DNA of 64,000 nt. Origin: Clostridium sp. AM22-11AC. GTDB lineage: Bacteria; Bacillota; Clostridia; Lachnospirales; Lachnospiraceae. Under the pieces are notes generated by a model, which was not told where the DNA came from, did no database searches, and saw only the letters and a program-made list of their open reading frames with translations. The stretch is taken from contig NZ_QUCM01000014.1 in the NCBI RefSeq assembly GCF_003473545.1, positions 1 through 64,000 of the forward strand, in the 5' to 3' direction. The first letter of the stretch is position 1. Every line of letters starts with the position of its first letter. Position numbers and translations under genes: made by a program. Below are positions 26,320 to 34,072 of this stretch, one piece after another.

Positions 26320-27294
26320 ATGGCAAAGTCAGTAAAGACCATTGGAGTATTAACCAGCGGAGGTGATGCTCCTGGAATGAACGCGGCCATTCGTGCGGTT
26401 GTAAGAGGCGCGATCAATAAGGGCCTGAAAGTAAAAGGTATTATGAGAGGATATGCCGGACTTTTGGATGAAGAGATCGTGGATATGGATACTACCAGTG
26501 TATCTGATATCATTAACCGGGGCGGTACCATTCTTTATACAGCAAGATGTATGGAATTTACAAAACCGGAAGGACAGGAGAGAGGCGCAGAGATCTGCCG
26601 CAAGCATAACATTGACGGTATCGTAGTCATCGGCGGTGACGGATCTTTCCGTGGTGCAGGAAAACTTTCTGCACTGGGCATCAACACCATCGGACTTCCT
26701 GGAACCATTGACCTGGATATTGCATGCACGGATTATACCATCGGCTTTGATACAGCTGTAAACACAGCTATGGAAGCCATTGATAAGATCCGTGATACAT
26801 CTACCTCCCACGAACGCTGCAGTATCGTTGAGGTTATGGGCCGTAATGCAGGTTATATCGCGTTATGGTGCGGTATTGCAAACGGGGCCGAGGATATTCT
26901 TCTTCCGGAGCGCTATGACGGCGACGAGCAGGCTCTTATCAACCGTATTATCGAAAACCGTAAGAGAGGTAAGAAACATAACATCATCATCAATGCAGAG
27001 GGCATCGGACATTCCGGTTCCATGGCAAAGCGTATTGAAGCAGCAACCGGTATCGAGACCCGTGCTACCATTTTAGGCCACATGCAGCGTGGCGGTACAC
27101 CTACCTGTAAGGACCGTGTATACGCATCTATTATGGGTGCAAGAGCGGCAGAACTGTTAGCAGAAGGAAAGAGCAACCGTCTGGTAGCTTACAAGCATGG
27201 TGAGTTTGTAGATTACGATATTCAGGAAGCACTGAATATGAAGAAGGATATTCCTGAAGAGCAGTACGAGATCGCAAAGCTGCTGGCAAGATAA
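26320..27294 (+). CDS. pfkA: 6-phosphofructokinase
   Basis: Phosphorylates fructose-6-phosphate to fructose-1,6-bisphosphate in glycolysis. At 324 residues it is normal. Seen: SGGDAPGMNAAIR, GGDGSFRGA (the Gly after GGD is typical of ATP rather than pyrophosphate users) and EVMGRNAGYIAL. The catalytic loop reads TIDLD where E. coli has TIDND; both Asp are kept and only the Asn between them differs. Allosteric residues cannot be judged by eye. AAGGAGG precedes the ATG. The biased codons fit strong expression. Confidence 0.96.
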   Translation: MAKSVKTIGVLTSGGDAPGMNAAIRAVVRGAINKGLKVKGIMRGYAGLLDEEIVDMDTTSVSDIINRGGTILYTARCMEFTKPEGQERGAEICRKHNIDGIVVIGGDGSFRGAGKLSALGINTIGLPGTIDLDIACTDYTIGFDTAVNTAMEAIDKIRDTSTSHERCSIVEVMGRNAGYIALWCGIANGAEDILLPERYDGDEQALINRIIENRKRGKKHNIIINAEGIGHSGSMAKRIEAATGIETRATILGHMQRGGTPTCKDRVYASIMGARAAELLAEGKSNRLVAYKHGEFVDYDIQEALNMKKDIPEEQYEIAKLLAR

Positions 27295-27330
27295 TAAATG
27301 TCTGGTCTGCCAGCTGTATGATAAGAATAC

Positions 27331-27371
27331 AAAGTCCGCCGTTACCGGCATCTGCCGGTGCAGCGGACTTT
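27331..27371 (+). terminator. double-stem terminator after pfkA
   Basis: AAAGTCCGC (27331-27339) pairs with GCGGACTTT (27363-27371), with ACCGGCA/TGCCGGT stacked inside. Only a short T-run follows. A further small hairpin, GCCTG/CAGGC, is at 27404-27419. Confidence 0.75.
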
Positions 27372-27482
27372 CATGTGTTTCATAAGCCATTAACGAACAA
27401 ACCGCCTGCGTAAACAGGCAGTAGAGCACGTCAGTGCGGATTTGTGAGTGTGGTGGGGTGATGTATAGAAAGGAAAGAAAAT

Positions 27483-27869
27483 ATGACAGATAAAGTAGTG
27501 CTCTGCGGAGCCAATTCCTATGAGCAGAAATACTATTTCAACGAGGAATTCCAGTCCCTGCCTCAGTCTGTAAAAGATGAACTGCACATTATGTGCGTTC
27601 TTTTTACAGAAGATGTAGGCGGTATCCTTACTATGGAATACGATGAAAAGGGAAATCTGGATTTTCAGGTCATCTCTGAAGAGGGAGATTATCTCTTTGA
27701 TGAGATCGGAAGTGTATTAAAGATCAAGGAGTACCAGGAGACAAAGAAAGAGCTTCTGGAAGCGTTGGAGCTTTATTACAGAACCTTCTTTTTAGGGGAA
27801 AATGTAGACTGGGGAGAGGAAAAAGAGGACCAGGAAGGCGACGATAAGGGAGAAACAGATGAAGTTTAA
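27483..27869 (+). CDS. small acidic protein of unknown function (DUF6145-like)
   Basis: A 128-residue cytoplasmic protein starting VVLCGANSYEQKYYFN and continuing with a predicted alpha/beta core (MCVLFTEDVGGILTMEYDEKGN) and a highly acidic tail of Glu and Asp. I recognise the type as a Clostridia-restricted family that is regularly found just upstream of a dihydrouridine synthase gene; the DUF number is from memory. It overlaps the dus start by 11 bases, so the two are translationally coupled. Function is unknown. Confidence 0.75.
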   Translation: MTDKVVLCGANSYEQKYYFNEEFQSLPQSVKDELHIMCVLFTEDVGGILTMEYDEKGNLDFQVISEEGDYLFDEIGSVLKIKEYQETKKELLEALELYYRTFFLGENVDWGEEKEDQEGDDKGETDEV

Positions 27870-28827
27870 GATCGGTGATACCCTTTTAGATAACAACGTA
27901 TTTCTGGCACCTATGGCAGGTGTGACAGATCTGCCTTTCCGCCTTTTATGCAGGGAACAGGGTGCAGGCATGTCAGTGACAGAAATGGTCAGTGCCAAGG
28001 CTATTTTATACAAAAACAAAAACACAAAAGAACTTCTGGCAGTGGATCCGGCAGAAGGTCCTGTTTCTGTACAGCTGTTTGGCTCCGATCCGGAGATCAT
28101 GGCAGCGATCGCAGCCCAGATCGAGGACGGGCCCTATGTTGCCATTGATGTAAATATGGGATGCCCGGTGCCAAAGATCGTCAACAATCACGAAGGTTCT
28201 GCTCTGATGAAAGATCCGGCCCAGGCAGAAAAAGTGCTTACTGCCATGGTAAAGGCAGTGAAAAAGCCGGTGACTGTAAAATTCCGCAAAGGCTTTAATG
28301 ACCAGAACATTAATGCCGTTGAGTTTGCAAAAATGGCAGAAAGCTGCGGCGTAGCAGCTGTGGCAGTCCATGGCCGCACCAGGGAACAGTATTATTCCGG
28401 AAAGGCAGACTGGGATATTATCCGCCAGGTAAAAGAGGCGGTAAAGATACCGGTGATCGGAAACGGAGATGTATTTACACCTGAGGACGCAAAACGACTG
28501 TTAGATGAAACCGGCTGTGATGGTATTATGGTAGGCAGAGGAGCCAAGGGAAATCCCTGGATCTTTAAACGCATTACCCATTATCTGGAAACAGGTGAAC
28601 TGCTGCCGGGACCTACCCTTATGGAAGTACGGGATATGATCCTGCGCCATGGAAAGATGCTGACGGAGTATAAGGGTGAGATGATTGCCATGCGTGAAAT
28701 GCGCAGCCACATGGCCTGGTACACCAAGGGAATGCGAAATTCCGCGGCCCTGCGCTGTGAGATCAACCAGGTAGAGACATTGGAAGGTCTGGCAGAGCTT
28801 CTGGAAAAGCGGATGGAAGCAGAATAA
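27859..28827 (+). CDS. dus: tRNA-dihydrouridine synthase
   Basis: An FMN enzyme reducing specific uridines in tRNA D-loops. The 322 residues cover a TIM barrel and a C-terminal helical domain. Seen: LAPMAGVTDLPFR, the catalytic Cys in NMGCPVPKI, the substrate-facing VHGRTREQYYSG, and the phosphate-binding GNGDV and MVGRGAKGNPW. The sequence is DusB-like. Translation probably starts at ATG 27859 within the preceding gene. It ends the small operon, and a terminator follows at 28914. Confidence 0.95.
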   Translation: MKFKIGDTLLDNNVFLAPMAGVTDLPFRLLCREQGAGMSVTEMVSAKAILYKNKNTKELLAVDPAEGPVSVQLFGSDPEIMAAIAAQIEDGPYVAIDVNMGCPVPKIVNNHEGSALMKDPAQAEKVLTAMVKAVKKPVTVKFRKGFNDQNINAVEFAKMAESCGVAAVAVHGRTREQYYSGKADWDIIRQVKEAVKIPVIGNGDVFTPEDAKRLLDETGCDGIMVGRGAKGNPWIFKRITHYLETGELLPGPTLMEVRDMILRHGKMLTEYKGEMIAMREMRSHMAWYTKGMRNSAALRCEINQVETLEGLAELLEKRMEAE

Positions 28828-29144
28828 GAGCTGGTAAAAGAAAAATAAAACCAGGAACAGGTAAAAATAAAAAAGCGTTATTTAGATAAAAATATAACGA
28901 AATGACAGCAAAGAGCAGGCAGGACAGAAGGAAAGTCTTACCTGCTTTCTTTCTTTTTTAGAGATATAACTTATTTTAATTTAATACATGTTATGAAAAT
29001 AAAGTAGAACAGCACATGTCTTAATTAATACAAGATATGGCGGAATAAACCAAAGGAAAATAGAAAAAATAGGGGGTTTTTAGAAAAATGTGCCTAAAAA
29101 ATAAAGAAAAACTTGTAGAAAAGTTAAAAAAATCTAAAATACAC
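28828..29144. other. A/T-rich intergenic stretch
   Basis: It contains the terminator at 28914-28959 and no coding signal. The segment ACTTATTTTAATTTAATACATG at 28969-28990 is repeated, without five of its bases, at 29148-29164 over the GntR promoter, so the region may hold a second, degenerate copy of that promoter or operator. An ATG/CAT-rich section around 29010-29040 is otherwise featureless. Confidence 0.4.
28914..28959 (+). terminator. terminator after dus
   Basis: AGCAGG (28914-28919) pairs with CCTGCT (28941-28946), followed by TTCTTTCTTTTTT. Confidence 0.6.
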
Positions 29145-29173
29145 TTGACTTATTTTAATACATGGTGTATGGT
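29145..29173 (+). promoter_or_regulatory. promoter of the GntR-family gene
   Basis: TTGACT (29145-29150), 17 bases, then TATGGT (29168-29173). The -10 is overlapped by the nested palindromes at 29162-29187, suggesting autoregulation. Confidence 0.55.
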
Positions 29174-29187
29174 TATTACACCATACA
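29162..29187. promoter_or_regulatory. probable GntR/FadR-type operator
   Basis: Two interlocked inverted repeats share the same DNA: ATGGTGTA (29162-29169) with TACACCAT (29177-29184), and TGTATGG (29166-29172) with CCATACA (29181-29187). GntR-family operators have the general form GT-N-AC, and this one covers the -10 of the regulator's own promoter. Confidence 0.6.
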
Positions 29188-29214
29188 GTTGCAGACAGGA
29201 GAGGAGGCAACACT

Positions 29215-29940
29215 GTGAATAAATTATCAAATAAACCTTTATATGATCAGGTGTTTGACCAGATCAAAGATATGATACGCAGTGGTACCTACTGCGCCGG
29301 GGATCAGCTTCCCAGCGAAAAGGAACTGATGGAACGTATGGGAGTCAGCAGAGTAACTGTCCGCCAGGCACTTCGCCTTTTAGCTGATGCAGGTATTATT
29401 GAGACCCGCAAAGGAAAGGGAAGTATCGTCAGCGTTGACTGGAAAAATTTGCTGGATCCCGGAGAGTTAAAAGACCAGGCAGAAAAATACTGGCGTCAAT
29501 TTGAACTCTCCACAAAGGCCAGAAGGCTCATCGAACCTGCTATTGCAAAGCAGGCGGCGTTTATGGCTACACCGGAAGATATTGCCAGACTGGAGCGTAT
29601 TTACGAAAACGACCAGGTGGTGATCGAAGGCCCGAATCTGTATGTGGAAGAGGGCAGAGGACTTCAATCTTTCCACGGCTGCTTATGGGAGATCGTAAAA
29701 AATCCCCTGTTAGAGCCGGTATGGAACGCAGTTGTCCTTCCTTCCAATGAGATCCGTACACTGCCTCTTATTTTTCCTGTAGACCAGGAGTTAAACAGAG
29801 AACAGGTACGTATCCAGCATGGAAATATTCTGGAAGCAGTGAAAAACCATGATGGTGAATACGCATATTTTCATATGTTAGTCCACTGCGACTGGATTTA
29901 TAACACATATAAGCAGTATTTTGATGAATTCTGCAGGTAA
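29215..29940 (+). CDS. GntR-family (FadR/FCD) transcriptional regulator
   Basis: A 241-residue regulator with an N-terminal winged helix (residues ~8-72, LPSEKELMERMGVSRVTVRQALRLLADAG) and a C-terminal all-helical FCD ligand domain (RRLIEPAIAKQAA, HGCLWEIVKNPLL, and the two His of the metal site late in the chain). FCD regulators usually sense carboxylates or amino acids. The start is GTG 29215, set by GAGGAGG. It lies 300 bp before the PLP-lyase/molybdoenzyme operon on the same strand and is the obvious candidate regulator. Confidence 0.9.
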   Translation: MNKLSNKPLYDQVFDQIKDMIRSGTYCAGDQLPSEKELMERMGVSRVTVRQALRLLADAGIIETRKGKGSIVSVDWKNLLDPGELKDQAEKYWRQFELSTKARRLIEPAIAKQAAFMATPEDIARLERIYENDQVVIEGPNLYVEEGRGLQSFHGCLWEIVKNPLLEPVWNAVVLPSNEIRTLPLIFPVDQELNREQVRIQHGNILEAVKNHDGEYAYFHMLVHCDWIYNTYKQYFDEFCR

Positions 29941-29949
29941 ACTCTGATA

Positions 29950-30110
29950 CCGGATTGCTACGTGCTATGCACTCTCGCAATCCTTAAAAACATTCGTAAT
30001 CCGCTCATTTTTCTTCAAAAAATGGCTACTTACTCATGTTTTTGGCGGGTCCCAAGGTCAAAAAGCCTCCTGCAAGCAAGCTTGCGTCGGTTTTTCGACC
30101 TTTTGACCCT
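29950..30110. repeat. structured intergenic palindromic element
   Basis: Two stem-loops in succession. The first is GGATTGC (29952-29958) with GCAATCC (29977-29983). The second is long: AAGGTC plus AAAAAGCC (30054-30067) pairs with GGTTTTT and GACCTT (30089-30102), with a perfect inner GCAAGC/GCTTGC. The sequence resembles families of intergenic repeats seen in Lachnospiraceae genomes, judged from memory only. No coding potential is evident. It separates the GntR gene from the operon it may control. Confidence 0.5.
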
Positions 30111-30237
30111 GGTATCACAATTCTTTGGCTGTAATTTTCCCGGACAGTGCAGGGCCCGTACCGCCTGGGGATTTGGCATTATACAATGAAAGTGTTGAAA
30201 AACACATTCAGTTTTACATTATTTTGGAGGTGCAGTA

Positions 30238-31419
30238 ATGAAGTACGATTTTAACAAAGTACAGGACCGCATTGGCTCTGACTCCATTAAGTGGGAAAAA
30301 CAGCTGAAATTTGGTACAAAGACAGGACTTCTTCCTTTCTGGATCGCTGATACTGACTTTGCAACATTGCCGGAAGCGGTAGAGGCAATGAAGAAACGTC
30401 TGGAACATCCGGTTTTCGGCTATACCACGACAGGAGAGAGAACTTTGGAAACAGTAAGAGGCTGGTATAAGCGCCGTCATCAGGTAGATCTGCCTGTCAG
30501 TGCTTTTTCTCCTTCTGAAGGTGTTGTTACATCTATCTGGTTCTCAATCCGCGGCTTTACACAGCCGGGAGACGGAGTTTTAGTGTTTACTCCTGTATAT
30601 GACCCATTTTTCGCTGTGATCAACAACCAGGGAAGAAAACAGGTTGACTGTCCACTGGTTTACAGCGAAGGCCGTTACACCATTGACTGGGAAGATCTGG
30701 AAAAGAAATTAGCCGGTGGTGATGTAAAGGCCATGATCTTCTGCAACCCGCACAACCCGGTAGGCCGTGTATGGACAGAAGATGAGGTCAGAAATATCGT
30801 AGAACTGTGTAAGAAATATTCCATATGGCTGTTCTCTGATGAGATCCATGGAGATGTAGTCCTTTACGGACATCAGTATACTTCTGCTGCACGTTTCGCT
30901 GATGTGTACGATCATATGCTGGTCTACACCGCGATCAGCAAGACCTTTAACATGGCAGGTCTTCATTCTTCCTGTACCATTATTCCAAATCCGGAGTACA
31001 AGAAGATCCAGGAAGACACCCTTCGCCAGGCATGGCTTATGAGCCCTAACTGCATGGCAAACAGTGCCATTGAAGCCTGCTATACATATGGTGATGAATG
31101 GGTAGATGAACAGAATGCATACCTTACAGAAAATGCTGAATTTGTTACCAGCTATCTGAAAGAGCATGCACCACAGATCAAGCCTGTTAAGCCAGAAGGT
31201 ACTTACCTGATGTGGTTAGACTGCAGCGGACTTTCCATGACTTCCGAGGAGATGGTAAAGATCCTGGCATCTGAATATAAGATGGCAGTAGGAGGAGGAG
31301 CCGGATATCAGGGCAATGGAGAACATTTCCTCCGCTTTAATATCGGCTGTCCAAGAGAGACTCTTGAAAAGGGTATGGAAATACTGGCACAGTTTGTGGC
31401 AGATAAGAAAGGGGTATAA
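30238..31419 (+). CDS. patB: PLP-dependent C-S lyase/aminotransferase, MalY/PatB type
   Basis: A 393-residue fold-type I PLP enzyme of the MalY/PatB group, which usually cleaves cystathionine, cystine or other cysteine S-conjugates to pyruvate, ammonia and a thiol. Seen: PFWIADTDFAT and HPVFGYTT near the start, CNPHNPVGRVW, SDEIHGD, and the Schiff-base Lys in AISKTFNMAGLH. GGAGGTG precedes ATG 30238. It is the first gene of a run with a permease 2 bases downstream. The exact amino-acid substrate is unknown; a plain aminotransferase is the alternative. Confidence 0.88.
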   Translation: MKYDFNKVQDRIGSDSIKWEKQLKFGTKTGLLPFWIADTDFATLPEAVEAMKKRLEHPVFGYTTTGERTLETVRGWYKRRHQVDLPVSAFSPSEGVVTSIWFSIRGFTQPGDGVLVFTPVYDPFFAVINNQGRKQVDCPLVYSEGRYTIDWEDLEKKLAGGDVKAMIFCNPHNPVGRVWTEDEVRNIVELCKKYSIWLFSDEIHGDVVLYGHQYTSAARFADVYDHMLVYTAISKTFNMAGLHSSCTIIPNPEYKKIQEDTLRQAWLMSPNCMANSAIEACYTYGDEWVDEQNAYLTENAEFVTSYLKEHAPQIKPVKPEGTYLMWLDCSGLSMTSEEMVKILASEYKMAVGGGAGYQGNGEHFLRFNIGCPRETLEKGMEILAQFVADKKGV

Positions 31420-31421
31420 CT

Positions 31422-32729
31422 ATGGAAAACAAAAAACTGAATTTCTGGGAATGCATGAGTTTCTGTATTGGCCAGATCGTTGGTTCCGGTGTATTTGTAC
31501 TGACTGGTATCGTAATCGGACTGACCGGACACGGCGCACCTTACGGCTTTGTTCTTGCAGCACTGATCGCTGTATGTCAGCTGGTTCCAATGGCAACTCT
31601 GGCATCCAGTATGCCTGCAACCGGAGGCAGCTATGTGTATGCTAAAAAACTGATCGGACCAAGAGCATCTTTCGTATTCTTAATGATGTTCGTTCTTCAG
31701 CAGGTACTGATCGCAACCTTCGCTATTGGCTTTGCAAGCTATGTAGCTGTTATCTTCCCTGATGTAAATCAGAAGTTAGTAGCACTTGGCGCACTGACTC
31801 TGGCAGTAGTAGTAAACATGATCGGCCTTAAGACTTCTGCAAAAGTACAGAAGTTCATGGTAGCATTATTGCTGATTTCTCTGTTTATTTACATTGTATT
31901 TGGTCTTCCTAAGGTAGACTGGTCTGCACTGGCATTGAATAAAGAAAATATTATGCCAAACGGTCCAATGAAATTTCTTCGCGGTGCTGCAATGCTTTCC
32001 TTTGCATGTGCAGGTGCTAAGTTCTTAGCTGAGAATGGCGGTGAAGTAGAAAATCCTGGAAAGACTATTCCGAAAGCCATGGTATTTTCTACACTGCTTG
32101 TTGCAATTTTCTATGCTTTAGTTGGTATCGTTGCTGCCTGCGTTCTTCCTGTAGAAGAAGTAGCTGGTGTAAATATCTCTGTAGTAGCAAAATCCGTATT
32201 CCCTGCACCGATCTACCTGTTCTTCGTAATCGGCGGTGCCTGGTTCGCATTACTGACCACTTTAAATGGTACCTTATCCTGGACCACACGTTCTCTTCAG
32301 AGAGCTGCTATGGACGGATGGCTGCCAGAGGCATGTGCAAAGGAAAATAAGGGCGGTACACCTGTTATCCTGTTATTATTCTTCTTTGTAGTTGGTATTA
32401 TTCCAATCGTAACTGGTATGAATACTTCTGATATCGCAAACATGGGTACTGGCTGTGGTAAGCTGACTGACCTGTTAATGGTATATGCCTGCTTCCGTCT
32501 GCCTAAGGTATTCCCGGAAGAATACAGAAAATCTGCTCTGTACATGAGCCCTGCAAAGTTAAATGTAGCTCTGGCAGTTGTATTCGTTGTACTGGCAGCT
32601 ACTTCCTATGTCAGCCTGTCCAGCTTAAATGCAAGACAGTTCCTGTACATTGGTCTGTTTATCCTTGCAGCGATCGTGCTGATGTTAGTTCGTTATAAGA
32701 ACGTAAAAGATAAAATGGATCAGCAGTAA
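31422..32729 (+). CDS. APC-family amino acid permease
   Basis: A 435-residue integral membrane transporter with about 12 hydrophobic segments. The consensus start of the amino acid-polyamine-organocation family is visible (FWECMSFCIGQIVGSGVFVLTG), as are SSMPATGGSYVYA and the glutamate-bearing FAENGGEVENPGKTIP-like loop near 205. The substrate cannot be read, but the position between a C-S lyase and a redox module suggests it feeds that pathway. It starts two bases after the lyase stop codon. Confidence 0.9.
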   Translation: MENKKLNFWECMSFCIGQIVGSGVFVLTGIVIGLTGHGAPYGFVLAALIAVCQLVPMATLASSMPATGGSYVYAKKLIGPRASFVFLMMFVLQQVLIATFAIGFASYVAVIFPDVNQKLVALGALTLAVVVNMIGLKTSAKVQKFMVALLLISLFIYIVFGLPKVDWSALALNKENIMPNGPMKFLRGAAMLSFACAGAKFLAENGGEVENPGKTIPKAMVFSTLLVAIFYALVGIVAACVLPVEEVAGVNISVVAKSVFPAPIYLFFVIGGAWFALLTTLNGTLSWTTRSLQRAAMDGWLPEACAKENKGGTPVILLLFFFVVGIIPIVTGMNTSDIANMGTGCGKLTDLLMVYACFRLPKVFPEEYRKSALYMSPAKLNVALAVVFVVLAATSYVSLSSLNARQFLYIGLFILAAIVLMLVRYKNVKDKMDQQ

Positions 32730-32744
32730 GCACTGTCTGATACC

Positions 32745-32793
32745 GGGAAAACGCGGTGGGGTGTTGCGGCAATAACATTCTCACCGCGTTCCC
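32745..32793 (+). repeat. intercistronic hairpin
   Basis: AACGCGGTG (32751-32759) pairs perfectly with CACCGCGTT (32782-32790), extended by GGGA/TCCC-like pairs outside. It lies between the permease and FAD-reductase genes. With no T-run it is more likely an mRNA processing or stability element, or an attenuating structure, than a terminator. It would allow different levels of the upstream and downstream gene products. Confidence 0.55.
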
Positions 32794-32812
32794 TGTTATG
32801 GGAGGTAAGACT

Positions 32813-34072
32813 ATGAAATATGCAGTAGTAGGCTTTGGTACAGCCGGCTACCATGCAGTGAAAAAGATCCGTGAACTGGATAAAGAAGGATGCATTGATG
32901 TATACAGCAATACAGGTCGTGCCCCTTATAATCCTATGCTGACGACTTATTATGCTTTTGGAAAGCTGGAATATGAGGGAATGTTTCCTTTCGGCGATCT
33001 GGAGCAGATACAAAAAGAAGTGGATTTTAACCTTCGCAGGGAACAGGTGATCAAGGTTCATGGATCAGAACATCTGGTAGAAACAGAAAATGGATCAGAG
33101 CAGTATGACCGCATTCTGATCGCAACAGGCGCAAGGGCATTTGCTCCTCCTGTAAAAGGACTGGAGCCAGAGGATGCATTTTTAATGCGTACAGTAGAAG
33201 ATGCCCTTCGTTTTAAAGACAGACTAAAGAAAAATGATATTAAACATGCCGTTGTGATCGGCGCTTCCATGGCTGGTATCAAGGTAGTGGAAGTCCTTCA
33301 CAAATATGGCATCGAGACCTGGCTTTTAGATCTGGCAAGCTATATTTTCCCTCTGGCTGCCTACAAAGAAGTAGCAAAAGAGATCGAAAAGAGAGTAGAA
33401 GCCCAGGGCGTTCATCTGATGTTTGGGGTCACCATTGACCATATGGAACAGGAAAACGGGGAAAAGACAGCTGTTTTAACAGATGGAAGCCGCATTCCTG
33501 CTGATATCGTTGGCCTGTGTATTGGTACAAGAGCCATTACAGACACCGTTCAGGGAGAAGTGGAGATTGGAAGAGGTATTGTGGTAGATGACCATATGCG
33601 TACTTCTGTTCCCGGAATTTATGCTGCAGGTGACTGCTGTGAAGGCAACAACCTGGAAAGCGGCCAGAACCAGATCATTGGTCTGTGGGCCAATGCCAAT
33701 CACCAGGGTGAAACTGCCGGTATCAACATGGCGGGGGGAGATATGGCCTATAAGGGAAATATCCTTCACAATATCACCCATTTTATGAATATGGATTTTA
33801 TTGGTTTTGGAGACAACCGGATGCAGGGAGAGGTCCTAGAATACGGTTCTCTTTCAGAAGATCTGTATATCCGCCTTGTATTAGACGGAAAGCGCATTGT
33901 AGGCGCTAATATTTTAGACAATTATCGTGTCAGCGGCATTATTAAAAACTATATGCTGCGGCTGTTTGCTGGTGAACAGTTTGTTCTGCCGGATTATCAG
34001 CGGGCTATGCTGGTAAAAGCGGGACTTTCCGTTCCTTTTATAGATGAAGTTGAGGAGAAGATTCATGGATAG
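32813..34072 (+). CDS. FAD/NAD(P)H-dependent oxidoreductase
   Basis: A 419-residue flavoprotein of the pyridine nucleotide-disulfide oxidoreductase family: N-terminal FAD fold (VGFGTAGYHAV), second Rossmann fold for NAD(P)H (VVIGASMAGIKVVEVL), and IYAAGDCCEG near 285 contacting FAD. The redox-active Cys of disulfide reductases is absent; the equivalent stretch reads GRAPYNPMLTTYY, as in NirB- or rubredoxin-reductase-like subunits that hand electrons to another protein. The start is ATG 32813 after GGGAGG; an in-frame ATG at 32756 lies inside the hairpin and lacks a site. It overlaps the molybdoenzyme gene by 8 bases, so it is the likely electron entry for it. Confidence 0.88.
   Translation: MKYAVVGFGTAGYHAVKKIRELDKEGCIDVYSNTGRAPYNPMLTTYYAFGKLEYEGMFPFGDLEQIQKEVDFNLRREQVIKVHGSEHLVETENGSEQYDRILIATGARAFAPPVKGLEPEDAFLMRTVEDALRFKDRLKKNDIKHAVVIGASMAGIKVVEVLHKYGIETWLLDLASYIFPLAAYKEVAKEIEKRVEAQGVHLMFGVTIDHMEQENGEKTAVLTDGSRIPADIVGLCIGTRAITDTVQGEVEIGRGIVVDDHMRTSVPGIYAAGDCCEGNNLESGQNQIIGLWANANHQGETAGINMAGGDMAYKGNILHNITHFMNMDFIGFGDNRMQGEVLEYGSLSEDLYIRLVLDGKRIVGANILDNYRVSGIIKNYMLRLFAGEQFVLPDYQRAMLVKAGLSVPFIDEVEEKIHG

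Noticed and set aside
29962..30189. 75-codon frame in the GntR to patB spacer
   Set aside because: It crosses the large stem-loop, has no ribosome site and unnatural composition; best explained as non-coding.
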